Positions 41,485-51,722 of a stretch of DNA of 64,000 nt are shown here, one piece after another (position 1 is the stretch's first letter; each line of letters begins with the position of its first letter). The translations under genes and the position numbers were made by a program. The notes beneath the pieces are model-generated. The model did not search any database. It saw only the letters and a program-made list of their open reading frames with translations, and was not told the origin of the DNA. The stretch spans positions 434,001-498,000 of the forward strand of contig CBDCAC010000004.1 in NCBI GenBank assembly GCA_965213775.1, read 5' to 3'. The stretch comes from Lichenicoccus sp965213775. GTDB taxonomy: Bacteria; Pseudomonadota; Alphaproteobacteria; Acetobacterales; Acetobacteraceae.

Positions 41485-43785
41485 ATGCGCCGTCGTTGGC
41501 ATCTCTATCGTACGGCTGAACCCGCTCGAGGCATCGTTGTTGCGGCGTTGCTCGTCGGCGTGTTCGGCGCCCTGGTCCTCGTCATGCGCCTGCTGTGCGA
41601 GGACGCCATCAAGAACGTGTCATTCTGGCCGGCAAACGCCGCGATCGTGGTCGCGATCCTGACGCTGCCGCGAGGTCTGTCGATCGCCGCGACGCTGGCC
41701 TGCTTCGGCATCAACCTGGCGCTGAACCGGGTCATCGCCTACACGCCGGTGGAGAACCTTCTCTACTCCTCGCTGAACGTGGGCGTCAGCTATCTCGCGG
41801 CCTTCCTCGCGCGCTCCCTCTGCGGAGCTGGCATCGACCTCACGCGTTTCAGGCGGCTTACGACGTTCGCCGGCATCGCCTTCGTGTCAGCCGGCACCGA
41901 GGCCGTCGTCGGAGACATCGTCCATCCGGGGCTGCCCGTCAACGGGTGCATCGTCAACGACCTGCTGCAATGGACCCTGTGCGACGGTCTCGGTCTGCTG
42001 TTGGCGACCCCGGCGATCCTGCTGATCGTCAAGAGCCTCGGGACCAAGAGCCTGAACGACGCGGGACCCGTCGAGCGCTGGAGCCTTCTCCTCCTGACGG
42101 TCGTGCTGACGGTCGTGAGCTTCTGCGCCTCGCGTTCGCCGCTGTTCCTGCTGATCTACCCGCTGCTCGTCGCCGTCGCCTTTCGCGCCGGGGCGCAGTG
42201 GGTCCTGGCTTCGGTGGTCCTGGTCTCCATCATCGCCTCGTCGCTGACCGCTCACGGATATGGGCCGATCGTGCGTCTGTCGCCGAGCGGCCGGTTCCTG
42301 CGTGCCGACATGCTGCAGCCGTACCTGCTATCGCTGTTCCTGGTCGCCGTGCCGGCGAACAACGCTCTGGGCGAGAAGGCCAGGACGGCGCGGCGTCTCA
42401 GGCGGATCAAGGCTGCGGTCGAGCACGCCGCGACCCACGACGCCCTGACCTCCCTCATCAACCGGGCGCTGTTCCAGCGTCGCCTTGCCTCTTGCCTGCA
42501 GGCCGGTTCGCCGTGCGCCGTGCTGTTCGTCGACCTCGACCGGTTCAAGCAGGTGAACGACACCCTGGGTCATCAGGCCGGCGATGAGCTGCTGCGCGCC
42601 TTCAGCGGCCGCTTCGCCACCGTCGCGCAGAACGCCGAGGCGCTCGTCGCGCGCTTCGGCGGCGACGAGTTCGCGGCGCTCGTCATCGGGGAGCCAGGCC
42701 TGGCGCAGGTCCAAGCCCTCTGCAGCGCCATAGCGGACGCGGCCAGATCACCGTTCCACCTCGCTCGCCGAGCGGCCCACGTCAGCGCCAGCATCGGCGT
42801 CGCCCTGACCGGCGGCGGTCACGCGGAGGCCAGCGAGGTCATGCGCAAGGCTGATGTCGCCCTCTATGCCGCGAAGGCCGCCGGTCGCGATTGCTACCGG
42901 ATCTTCAGCGAGGAGTTCGACCGCGCCCGTCACGACCGTGCCGAGCTCGAGACGGACCTGCGGGCTGCCCTGGACGGAGCCGGCGAGCTGTCGCTGCGCT
43001 ACCAGCGCAAGGTCGGCCGCGACGGTCAGGTGAAGGGTGTCGAGGCGCTCGTGCACTGGCACCACCCGCGCAGGGGGTTGATCACGGCCGACCGCTTCGT
43101 CTCGATGGCGGAAGAGACCGGGCTGATCATGCCGCTCGGTGTCTGGGCGCTTCGCGAGGCGGTGGCGTTCGCCGAGCGATGGCCCCGGTTCAGCGTCGCG
43201 ATCGATGTCTCCCCGGTGCAGCTTCGCCAGCCGGAGTTCGCGGCCGAGCTCCTGGACATGCTGCGCCTCTCACCGGTCGGGGCGAGCCGCCTGGAGCTCG
43301 CAGTGACCGAGACCGCCCTACTGGACGACCTGGATTCGACGGCGGGAAGCCTCCTGGCCTTGAGGCAGGCCGGCCTGAGCATCGCGCTCGAGGGTTTCGG
43401 CACCGGCTACTCATCGCTGCACCATCTTCGCCGTTTTGCGATCGATCGCGTGAAGATCGACCAGAGCTTCGTCGCGAGCATGGACCAGTGCGCCGAGTCC
43501 GCCGCGATCGTCCGGGCGATCATTCAGCTCGGCCACGCCATGAAGCTGCAGGTGACCGCGGGTGGAGTGGAGAGCGAAGCGCAGCGTGGCTCCCTGATCG
43601 CGGCCGGTATCGACGAGCTGCAGGGCCCTCTCTTCGCCCAGCCCGTCGAGGAAGCCGCGCTCATGGCGGCCCTGCCCGGCACGATTGCGGGCACCGGAGC
43701 GGTCACGAGCCTTCATGATCTCGACGATCTGCCGACGCTGCTCCTGCGACCGTCCGATCGCATGGTCAACGAACCCGCCGCATAG
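41485..43785 (+). CDS. MASE1-GGDEF-EAL protein, EAL site degraded
   Basis: The 766-residue protein has an N-terminal MASE1-like membrane sensor (about eight segments, residues 1-290, with FWPANAAIVVAILTLPR). A GGDEF domain with intact FGGDEF at 391-396 and VLFVDLDRFKQVNDTLGH follows, then an EAL domain starting with E520-A-L. The cyclase should make cyclic di-GMP; I see no RxxD inhibitory site before GGDEF. In the EAL domain several metal or catalytic residues are changed: the DDFGTG motif reads EGFGTG at 636, LELEITE reads LELAVTE, and the AEGVE glutamate reads GGVE. Phosphodiesterase activity is therefore unlikely, and the domain may only bind or regulate. The sensed signal is unknown. Confidence 0.9.
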   Translation: MRRRWHLYRTAEPARGIVVAALLVGVFGALVLVMRLLCEDAIKNVSFWPANAAIVVAILTLPRGLSIAATLACFGINLALNRVIAYTPVENLLYSSLNVGVSYLAAFLARSLCGAGIDLTRFRRLTTFAGIAFVSAGTEAVVGDIVHPGLPVNGCIVNDLLQWTLCDGLGLLLATPAILLIVKSLGTKSLNDAGPVERWSLLLLTVVLTVVSFCASRSPLFLLIYPLLVAVAFRAGAQWVLASVVLVSIIASSLTAHGYGPIVRLSPSGRFLRADMLQPYLLSLFLVAVPANNALGEKARTARRLRRIKAAVEHAATHDALTSLINRALFQRRLASCLQAGSPCAVLFVDLDRFKQVNDTLGHQAGDELLRAFSGRFATVAQNAEALVARFGGDEFAALVIGEPGLAQVQALCSAIADAARSPFHLARRAAHVSASIGVALTGGGHAEASEVMRKADVALYAAKAAGRDCYRIFSEEFDRARHDRAELETDLRAALDGAGELSLRYQRKVGRDGQVKGVEALVHWHHPRRGLITADRFVSMAEETGLIMPLGVWALREAVAFAERWPRFSVAIDVSPVQLRQPEFAAELLDMLRLSPVGASRLELAVTETALLDDLDSTAGSLLALRQAGLSIALEGFGTGYSSLHHLRRFAIDRVKIDQSFVASMDQCAESAAIVRAIIQLGHAMKLQVTAGGVESEAQRGSLIAAGIDELQGPLFAQPVEEAALMAALPGTIAGTGAVTSLHDLDDLPTLLLRPSDRMVNEPAA

Positions 43786-43788
43786 CAG

Positions 43789-44787
<999 letters not shown>

Positions 44788-44869
44788 GTCATCGCTCCCT
44801 GCTCGCTGCCCTTCGGCATCAGCGCCAGGCTTGGTGCTGCGAAGTGGGTTCGCCGGTGCCGCGCGACCT

Positions 44870-45931
44870 TCACCATGTCGGTATGACCCGCTCTGTGCGC
44901 AGCTGGTCGAAGAAGCCGGTGAACATGTCCTCGGTGTCGATGCAGGACTGGAAGCCCGCGCGTCGTGCCTTTATCGTGCTGCTGACGTTGTCGAAGCCGC
45001 TGTTGAAGATGAAGTCCCCGAACGGCCAGGAGACGAGGGTCTGGTAGCGGATCGGCGTGAGCCGGTACTTCTCGGTCATCCGCGCCCACAGCTCGCCCTT
45101 GTCCGCCATGTAGGTCGCGAGCGGAATGGGCACGGGTTCGGCGGCTTCCATATCGAAGCTGCCGGCGATCTTCGGCCATAGGTGCTGCCAGCGGAAGTAA
45201 TCGCCGTTGGTGATGTTGAAGATCTCGCCCCGTGCCGCCTCGCTCACGCCGGCCCAGTCCGTGGCCTCCGCCAGGATATCGGCCGACGTCACCTGATAGA
45301 GTGCCCGATATGCGGCCTCGCTGCCCGGGAACCGCAGCGGCAGGCCGAGCTCCTTCGACAGCGCGGCGTAGACGGCGATGACCATCGTGAGGTTCATCGG
45401 GTTGCCCAGCGCGAAGCCGCAGACCGCTTCCGGACGCAGGGCGGTGAAGCTCCAGCCGCGGGTCGCGCACCGCGCGCGGACCAGGTCCTCCTGATCATAG
45501 TAGAAGTTGGGCGGCATCAGCCTCGGGTCGTCCTCGCGCGCCGGCGTCTTGAACGGACCGAGGTCGGCCCCATACGCCTTTCCCCCCTGGTAGAAGGTGA
45601 CGTGCCGCAGTCCCGGCGCGTTGTGCTCGACCACGTCGAGCAGGTTGCGGAGCAACGCGACATTGATCTCGCTCTTCTCCGCCGCCGTGGGCTTCTCCAG
45701 ATAGGCGCCGAACACGATGTGGGTGACGTCCGTGACGCCGCCCAGCTTGTCGCGCACGTCGTCGGGTCGCAGCAGGTCGACGGAGATCTGCTCGACACCC
45801 GGCGCGGCGGCATCGGTGCGACGCGAGAGGCCGTAGACCTTGGTGTCCGGTGCTGCGGCGAAGCGACGTGCGGCGGCGCGGCCGATGACGCCTTGAACCC
45901 CGGCGACCAGGACCGTGCGATCGGCTGCCAT
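44870..45931 (-). CDS. PRISE-like short-chain dehydrogenase/reductase
   Basis: The 353-residue protein has an NAD(P)-binding VLVAGVQGVIGRAAARRF (residues about 7-24). Further blocks are HIVFGAYLEKP, HVTFYQGGKAYGADLGPFKTPAREDDPR with the lysine of the PRISE motif, NFYYDQEDLVRARCATRGWSFTALRPEAV, and GEIFNITNGDYFRW. It is closest to the progesterone 5beta-reductase/iridoid synthase-like family, whose bacterial members act on enones or sugars of unknown type. GAGGAG precedes the ATG. It lies between the lactonase and dioxygenase genes, with gaps of 82 and 36 bp. Confidence 0.8.
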   Translation of the reverse strand: MAADRTVLVAGVQGVIGRAAARRFAAAPDTKVYGLSRRTDAAAPGVEQISVDLLRPDDVRDKLGGVTDVTHIVFGAYLEKPTAAEKSEINVALLRNLLDVVEHNAPGLRHVTFYQGGKAYGADLGPFKTPAREDDPRLMPPNFYYDQEDLVRARCATRGWSFTALRPEAVCGFALGNPMNLTMVIAVYAALSKELGLPLRFPGSEAAYRALYQVTSADILAEATDWAGVSEAARGEIFNITNGDYFRWQHLWPKIAGSFDMEAAEPVPIPLATYMADKGELWARMTEKYRLTPIRYQTLVSWPFGDFIFNSGFDNVSSTIKARRAGFQSCIDTEDMFTGFFDQLRTERVIPTW

Positions 45932-45967
45932 GATCTTCTCCTCGATGTCCGTGGTGCCGAGTGCCGC

Positions 45968-46822
45968 TCAGCCCATCACCAGCCCCTCGATGTCGTGCTT
46001 CTGCGTGATCGGCACCAGCGTCTCGACGATGCGGCACTCGAGGTGGTCGCGCAGGGCGGCGGGCAGGGCGGCGTGATAGCGCCGCGTCACCATCATGTCG
46101 TGCAGCGCCGCATGTCCAGCCCCCGGCGCATCGAAGCCCAGCACCAGGACCGGACGGGCGATCGGCGACGGATGAGCGGTGCCGCGATGCACGGTGAGGG
46201 CCGACCGGCAGGAGATGTCACCCATCTGCGGATATTTTCGCGTCGCCAGTGCTGCGAAGCGTGCCCAGCTCGGCTCCGGCGGGAACATCTCGTGGTGCCA
46301 GCTTCGTCCGTCGTCCCACTGGGTGCCGGGCGCCACCTCGAACGGTCCCATGTCGGGCGTCACGTCGACGCCGGTAACGTTGAAGGCCAGGGAGGTGATG
46401 CGCCCGTCCCTGAAGGTCTCCGGCGGCGAGGGAAAATCGCGGTGCCAGGGCTGGTCCCTGGCCCCCTGGAACGGCGTGTCGAACCCCACCTCGACGATCC
46501 GGTAGTGGGCCCCCAGGATCTCGGAGGCCATCGCCGTCACCCAGGGATGCGTCGCGAGTGCCGCGAAGCCGCTCAGTGCCTCGGGATGCAGCTCCACGTA
46601 CCAACGCCTCGGGCCGCGGCCGACGGCGCCGCCCGGTCGCTGGATGGCCTCCCAGAACGCGGTCATCATGTCCTCGTTCAGCTGCGACACCCAATCGCGC
46701 GAGAAGCCGCCCTTGAGCCCGACGACGCCGTCGCGTCGCAGCGTCTCGGCATCGCCGACGATGTTGAAGCCGGAGGTGAGCCCGTCCTCCCGCGTGGTTT
46801 CGGACGGCGCGATCATCGACAT
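45968..46822 (-). CDS. Phytanoyl-CoA dioxygenase (PhyH) family protein
   Basis: The 284-residue protein is a probable Fe(II)/2-oxoglutarate dioxygenase. The iron-binding H127-x-D129 lies in QPWHRDFPSPP. A distal histidine is available at H212 or H217 in ALTVHRGTAHPSP, followed by an arginine (IARPV) that would hold 2-oxoglutarate. MGPFEVAPGTQWDDG matches the family core. It would hydroxylate a small molecule. The start at 46822 has a GTGGGGGAA ribosome-binding region; an ATG seven codons earlier is possible. It heads the dioxygenase-reductase-lactonase operon and is divergent from a sugar ABC transporter, so a sugar or polyol derivative is a plausible substrate. Confidence 0.8.
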   Translation of the reverse strand: MSMIAPSETTREDGLTSGFNIVGDAETLRRDGVVGLKGGFSRDWVSQLNEDMMTAFWEAIQRPGGAVGRGPRRWYVELHPEALSGFAALATHPWVTAMASEILGAHYRIVEVGFDTPFQGARDQPWHRDFPSPPETFRDGRITSLAFNVTGVDVTPDMGPFEVAPGTQWDDGRSWHHEMFPPEPSWARFAALATRKYPQMGDISCRSALTVHRGTAHPSPIARPVLVLGFDAPGAGHAALHDMMVTRRYHAALPAALRDHLECRIVETLVPITQKHDIEGLVMG

Positions 46823-46999
46823 GCTGTTCCCCCACTCGAGCACGGGAAATTCGTCGCCCTGAGCGGCCGTCGCGGGCCTGCCCGCACGGTCAAGCCCATC
46901 ACGATAGACCAGTCATGCGCGGCCGGACAGCCTGCGCGTTCGAAACAGGCCAGGAGGCTGCGGGGTGCGACAGTGGGGATGAAATTTCTGAACACCATA

Positions 47000-47028
47000 T
47001 TGTCAGACATAAGGCGGGTTCATAAGCT
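47000..47028 (+). promoter_or_regulatory. Putative promoter of the YtfQ-type transporter operon
   Basis: TTGTCA (47000-47005) and TAAGCT (47023-47028) are spaced by 17 bases and lie about 70 bp before the binding-protein start codon. The palindrome GAAATTTC at 46981-46988 is just upstream. The -10 match is weak. Confidence 0.3.
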
Positions 47029-47100
47029 CCCGTCCGGGCGAGGTCGCCACGGCCGCACAGACACGCCGGGTCACGCTCGCGACCAGGGGGTAGGACGATC

Positions 47101-48153
47101 ATGATACAGGCGTGGTTCGGGTTCCGGTGCGGAACCTCGCTGGCTGCCGGCGTGCTGTCGGGCCTGCTCGCGGCACCCGCGCTGGCCCAGGCGACCGATC
47201 AGGCCGGTGCGCAGGTGGTCGGCACCACCTCGTCGGCGACCTGCACCAACCCGTCGCCGAGCCACGCCTCGCTCTCGGGCATGATCGTCGGCTTCTCGCA
47301 GTCCGAGAACGAGCAGAATCCGTTCCGTGCCGCGGAGACCAGCTCCGTCAAGGCGACCGCCAAGAAGCGCGGCGTCGCGCGCCTGCTCTACACCAACGCC
47401 AATGACGACCAGGCCAAGCAGGTCGCCGACATCGAGAGCATGATCAGCCAGGGTGCGAAGGCGATCATCGTGGCGCCGCTGAACGCGACCGGCCTGCAGC
47501 CGGCACTCGAACAGGCCGCCGCGAAGAACATTCCGGTGGTGACCATCGATCGCGTGACCGCGGGCATGCCGTGCCGCAACTTCATCACCAACATCGGCTC
47601 GGACTTCTACGTCCAGGGACAGCGCTCCGCCGATGCGCTGGCCGCAGCCACCGGCGGCAAGGGGGAGATCGTCGAGATCCAGGGCGCATACGGCAACGCG
47701 GTGGAGACGGAACGCACGCAGGGCTTCGCCGACAGGCTGAAGAAGCATCCCGACATGCATCTGCTGGCGGCCCAGACCGGCAACTGGTCGGCGACCGACG
47801 CGCAGCGCGTGATGGAGCAGATGCTGCTCGCGCACGCGACGGCGAACGCGCTCTACTCCCACGCCGACGTCATGACGCTCGGCGCCATGCGGGCGATCCA
47901 GCAGGGCGGCAAGCGGCCCGGTCGCGACATCGTGATCGTCTCGATCGACGGCACCAAGACGCTGGTCCAGGCGATCGCGGCCGGCCGGGCGCAAGCGGAC
48001 GTGGAGACCAACCCGCGCTTCGGACCGCTCTCCTTCCAGGCCCTGGACGGATGGTTCGCCGGCAAGCCGGTGCCGCAGAAGCTCATCATGAAGGACGGTC
48101 TCTATACCAGGGCGAACGCCGCCGCGGCGCTCAAGCAGGGCACACCATACTGA
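47101..48153 (+). CDS. Sugar ABC transporter periplasmic binding protein, YtfQ-like
   Basis: A 350-residue exported protein with a signal peptide ending near APALAQA. The periplasmic-binding fold shows IVGFSQSENEQNPFRAAETSS, YTNANDDQAKQVADIESMISQGAKAIIVAPLN, VVTIDRVTAGMPCRNFITNIGSDF, GEIVEIQGAYGNAVETERTQGF and IVSIDGTKTLVQAI. It resembles galactofuranose-binding YtfQ, and the gene order (binding protein, two-domain ATPase, two permeases) is that of ytfQRT-yjfF. The ligand is therefore perhaps a furanose, but may differ. TAGGA precedes the ATG. Confidence 0.85.
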   Translation: MIQAWFGFRCGTSLAAGVLSGLLAAPALAQATDQAGAQVVGTTSSATCTNPSPSHASLSGMIVGFSQSENEQNPFRAAETSSVKATAKKRGVARLLYTNANDDQAKQVADIESMISQGAKAIIVAPLNATGLQPALEQAAAKNIPVVTIDRVTAGMPCRNFITNIGSDFYVQGQRSADALAAATGGKGEIVEIQGAYGNAVETERTQGFADRLKKHPDMHLLAAQTGNWSATDAQRVMEQMLLAHATANALYSHADVMTLGAMRAIQQGGKRPGRDIVIVSIDGTKTLVQAIAAGRAQADVETNPRFGPLSFQALDGWFAGKPVPQKLIMKDGLYTRANAAAALKQGTPY

Positions 48154-48198
48154 CCTCCGCATCGCCACGACGCCGCTGCACGGGCTGACCGCAAGCCC

Positions 48199-49758
48199 AT
48201 GATCCTGAGGACGCGCGAGCTGAGCAAGGCGTTCGGCAACGTGTCCGCCCTGCGCGACGTCTCGTTCGACCTGAAGGCCGGCGAGGTGCACGGGCTGATG
48301 GGCGAGAACGGTGCCGGCAAGTCGACGCTGATCAAGATCCTCACCGGCTTCCACAAGCCCACCAGCGGCGAGATGTGGCTGGAGCAGGCGCCGGTCTCCT
48401 TCGACAGCCCCCGCGACGCCCAGCGTGCCGGCGTCGCCGCGGTCTATCAGGAGATCAACCTGATCCCCGACCGCAGCGTTGCCGCCAACATCTATCTCGG
48501 CCGCGAACCGCGCCGTCTGGGCTGCCTCACCGACCAGGCGCTGATGATCCGGCAGTCCGAGGCGGTGCTGCGACGCTACGGCCTGCAGATCGATCCGCGG
48601 CAGCCGCTTCGCAGCCTGGGACTCGGGATGCAGCAGATGGTCTCGATCGCCCGCGTGGTCTCGCTCGGCGCGCGCGTGGTGATCATGGACGAGCCGACCT
48701 CGGCGCTGAGCGGCGCGGAGGTCGAAATGCTCTACGGCGTGGTGGAACAGCTGCGCCGGGAGGGCAAGGGCATCGTCTATGTCAGCCACCGCCTGTCCGA
48801 GTGCTACCGGCTGTGCGACCGGCTGACCGTGCTGCGCGACGGCCGTGTGGTGGAGGCGGCCGCCGTGGCCGACCTGCCGCGCAACCGGCTGATCGCGGCG
48901 ATGCTCGGTCGCGAGGCCAGCCACGCCGGCCCCACCGCTGGCGAGCGCGCGGCGCGCGCGCAGGCGGTGACGCAGCAGCCGGACGGCACCGCGCGGGCGC
49001 TCAGCGTGCGCGGGCTGTCATGGCGCCGACGCGTGGTCGACGTGTCGCTCTCGGTGCGTCGCGGCGAGATCCTGGGCCTCGCCGGCCTGCTCGGCTCCGG
49101 CCGCACCGAGACGCTCAAGGCGATCTACGGCGCCGAGACGCCGGAACGCGGCGAGGTGCAGCTCGGAGGCGAGCGCCTCGGCTCGCCGACGCCCTCGCGC
49201 AGCATCCGCCAGGGCCTCGCCTTCCTCTCGGAGGATCGACGCTCGGAGGGCATCTTCCCGCGCCTGTCGGTGCGCGAGAACCTCACCGCCGCCATGCTGC
49301 CGCGCATCTCCCGCTTCGGCGTCGTCTCCCGCCGCAGGCAGACCGAACTGGTCGACCGATATGTCCGCTCGCTCGGCATACGCGCCACCGGTCCGTCGGC
49401 GCTGATCTCGGAGCTCTCCGGCGGCAACCAGCAGAAGGTGCTGATCGCCAGGGCACTCTGCACCGAGCCCAAAGTCGTGATGCTGGACGACCCCACGCGC
49501 GGCATCGACGTCGGCGCCAAGGCGGAGGTGCACCGCGCGGTGCGCGCCCTGGCCGAGGAGGGGCTCGGCGTGCTGGTCACCTCGTCGGAAGTCGAGGAGA
49601 TCATGGAGCTCGCCGACCGCCTGGTGGTGCTGAGCGAGGGCGCGGTCTCGGGCGAGCTCGAGACCGCGGGCCGCGAGCCCGACGACGTGCTGGCGCTGCT
49701 CGCCGGCACCGAGGCGAGTGCGGGCGAGCCGGCCGGCGCCGGACCGCGACGCGCGTGA
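48199..49758 (+). CDS. Sugar ABC transporter ATP-binding protein, two NBDs (YtfR-like)
   Basis: The 519-residue protein has two fused nucleotide-binding domains. The first has Walker A GENGAGKST near residue 35, VAAVYQEINLIPDRSVAANIYLGREP and VVIMDEPTSALSG; the second has GLLGSGRTETLKAIYG, LSEDRRSEGIFP, LSGGNQQKVLIARALC and VVMLDDPTRGIDVGAK. As usual for this class, the second Walker A (GLLGSGRTE) lacks the standard lysine, so one ATP site is degenerate. It powers import of the sugar bound by the upstream YtfQ-like protein. The next gene starts within a few bases of its stop. Confidence 0.9.
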   Translation: MILRTRELSKAFGNVSALRDVSFDLKAGEVHGLMGENGAGKSTLIKILTGFHKPTSGEMWLEQAPVSFDSPRDAQRAGVAAVYQEINLIPDRSVAANIYLGREPRRLGCLTDQALMIRQSEAVLRRYGLQIDPRQPLRSLGLGMQQMVSIARVVSLGARVVIMDEPTSALSGAEVEMLYGVVEQLRREGKGIVYVSHRLSECYRLCDRLTVLRDGRVVEAAAVADLPRNRLIAAMLGREASHAGPTAGERAARAQAVTQQPDGTARALSVRGLSWRRRVVDVSLSVRRGEILGLAGLLGSGRTETLKAIYGAETPERGEVQLGGERLGSPTPSRSIRQGLAFLSEDRRSEGIFPRLSVRENLTAAMLPRISRFGVVSRRRQTELVDRYVRSLGIRATGPSALISELSGGNQQKVLIARALCTEPKVVMLDDPTRGIDVGAKAEVHRAVRALAEEGLGVLVTSSEVEEIMELADRLVVLSEGAVSGELETAGREPDDVLALLAGTEASAGEPAGAGPRRA

Positions 49759-49760
49759 GC

Positions 49761-50723
49761 ATGACGGGGTCGATTCTCCCCCCGCTCAGGGCGGGCGCGC
49801 GCCTGCCCGCCGGCTGGGCGCGGCTGTGGAGCGTCTACATCGCCTTCGCCGCCCTGGTGCTGTTCGACGTCGCGGTCACGCCAGGCTTCCGCAATCCGGG
49901 CGTGATACGCAGCCTGCTGTTCGAATCCGCCCCGGTGATCCTGATCGCGCTCGGCCAGAGCCTCGCGATCGGCACTCGCGGCATCGACCTCTCGGTGGGC
50001 TCGGTGATGGCGCTGAGCTCGTCGGTGATCGGCATCACCCTCGCCTGGGGCCAGGGCGCCTCGATCGCGTCGGGTGTCGGGGCCGGCCTCTGCTGCGGGC
50101 TGCTCAACGGCCTGCTGATCGCGGTGCTGCGCATCGACCCGCTTATCTCCAGCCTCTCGCTGCTGGTCGCGGCGCGGGGTTTGGCGCAGGCGCTGCTCGG
50201 TGGGGCCCGCGCCGACCTGCCCTTCGACGGCCCGATCCCCTGGCTCGGCGGCGCCACCATCTCGGTGCTGCCGGTAAGCGCGCTGATCGCCCTCGCCGTC
50301 GCGGTGCTGTTCTCCTTCATCGTGCGGCGCACGACGCTCGGCCACTACGCGATCTTCGCCGGGGCCAGCCGCACCGCCGCGTTCCTGGCGGGGCAGCCGG
50401 TGCGCGCGACGCTGGTGTTCGTCTACGGCCTCAGCGGGCTGCTCGCCGGGCTCGCCGGCCTGTTCGCCACCGCCCGGCTCGGCGCCGCCGACCCGAACTA
50501 TATCGGGGTGCAGTTCGAGCTCGACGCCATCGCCGCCTCAGTGATCGGCGGCACGCCGCTGTCCGGCGGTCGCGTCTCGACGGCCGGCACCGTGGTCGGC
50601 GTGCTGCTGCTGGAGGTGCTGGATGCGAGCTTCATCATGAACAACGTGAACTCGACCTACGCCCAGATCCTCAAGGCGGGGTTCATCATCGGCGCCCTCT
50701 ACCTGCAGCGCGCGGGAGGCTGA
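49761..50723 (+). CDS. Sugar ABC transporter permease 1 (YtfT-like)
   Basis: A 320-residue permease of the ribose/galactofuranose family with about nine membrane segments. The signature SLAIGTRGIDLSVGSVMALSS lies at residues about 68-88 and FELDAIAASVIGGTPLSGGRVS near the C-terminus. A GTG at 49755, overlapping the ATPase stop as GTGA, is an alternative start in the same frame. It probably forms a heterodimer with the YjfF-like permease encoded next; having two different permeases is typical of the YtfT/YjfF type. Confidence 0.88.
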   Translation: MTGSILPPLRAGARLPAGWARLWSVYIAFAALVLFDVAVTPGFRNPGVIRSLLFESAPVILIALGQSLAIGTRGIDLSVGSVMALSSSVIGITLAWGQGASIASGVGAGLCCGLLNGLLIAVLRIDPLISSLSLLVAARGLAQALLGGARADLPFDGPIPWLGGATISVLPVSALIALAVAVLFSFIVRRTTLGHYAIFAGASRTAAFLAGQPVRATLVFVYGLSGLLAGLAGLFATARLGAADPNYIGVQFELDAIAASVIGGTPLSGGRVSTAGTVVGVLLLEVLDASFIMNNVNSTYAQILKAGFIIGALYLQRAGG

Positions 50724-50727
50724 GCCG

Positions 50728-51714
50728 ATGTCGGACGTGATCCGGCGCGGTTCGCCACGCGCCGGCCGCTCGCGCGGATCCCAGCTGATCGCGCTGATCC
50801 AGGCGCGCGGCGCGATCGCGGTGCTGGCGGTCACGGTCCTGCTCGCCGGGGTGGCCTTCCCCGACTTCCTGCACGCCGGCAACCTGCAGGATATCGTGAC
50901 GGCGGCCACCTTCCTGGGCTTGGTTACGATCGGCCAGACCTTCGTCATCATCATGGGAGGCTTCGACCTCGCCGTCGGATCGATGGTGAGCGTCGGCACC
51001 GTGCTCGCGGCCTACGGAGCGCCGTTCGGCTGGGGTGCCGCCCTGCTGCTGCCGACCGTCGCCGGCGCCCTGGTCGGGCTGCTGGACGGTCTTCTGATCG
51101 CGCGCGTGCGCATGGCGCCGTTCATCGTCACCCTGTCGGCGCTGCTGGCGCTCAAGGGTGTCGCGGTGGCGCTGGCGGGCGAGAGCATGGTCATCAGCCA
51201 TCCCGGCTTCTTCGGCCGCATCGCCAACGGACAGATCCTCGGCGTGAGTGCCCTGATCCTGATCCTGCTGGCCGCCTTCGCGGTCGCGGCGCTGGCGCTG
51301 AACCGCACCGCCTTCGGCGCCGCGGTGTTCGCGATCGGCGGCAACGAGGAGGCGGCGCGCATGCTCGGAATACGGGTGGCGCGCGTGAAGATCATGACCT
51401 ACTGCCTCAGCGGCGCCCTGGCCGGCCTCGCCGGCGCGCTGCTCGCGGCACATCTGAGCAGCGGGCTGTCGGCCGCCGGCAACGGCTACGAGCTGCAATC
51501 GATCGCGGCGGCGGTGATCGGCGGCGTCCTGCTCACCGGCGGTGTCGGCACCATGATGGGCGCCCTCGCCGGGGTGCTGCTGCTCGGCATCATCAACAAC
51601 GTCATCAACCAGATCGGCACGCTGAGTGCTGCCTATCAGGGCCTCGCGAGCGGCATCTTCCTGCTGCTCGCGGTGATCATCCAGTCCGGCCTGACGCGCG
51701 GGCGGAGCGTCTGA
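50728..51714 (+). CDS. Sugar ABC transporter permease 2 (YjfF-like)
   Basis: The 328-residue second permease has FVIIMGGFDLAVGSMVSVGTVLAAYG, RMAPFIVTLSALLALKGVAVAL, FAIGGNEEAARMLGIRVARVKIMTY and ELQSIAAAVIGGVLLTGGVGT. GGGAGG lies upstream of the ATG, which comes 4 bp after the preceding stop codon. With the YtfT-like protein it completes the membrane channel. A broken protease gene follows, so the operon probably ends here. Confidence 0.88.
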   Translation: MSDVIRRGSPRAGRSRGSQLIALIQARGAIAVLAVTVLLAGVAFPDFLHAGNLQDIVTAATFLGLVTIGQTFVIIMGGFDLAVGSMVSVGTVLAAYGAPFGWGAALLLPTVAGALVGLLDGLLIARVRMAPFIVTLSALLALKGVAVALAGESMVISHPGFFGRIANGQILGVSALILILLAAFAVAALALNRTAFGAAVFAIGGNEEAARMLGIRVARVKIMTYCLSGALAGLAGALLAAHLSSGLSAAGNGYELQSIAAAVIGGVLLTGGVGTMMGALAGVLLLGIINNVINQIGTLSAAYQGLASGIFLLLAVIIQSGLTRGRSV

Positions 51715-51722
51715 CCACCGGC

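Noticed and set aside
47071..48924. Long minus-strand frame opposite the YtfQ-like and YtfR-like genes
   Set aside because: The plus strand has unmistakable binding-protein and Walker motifs; the minus frame has none.
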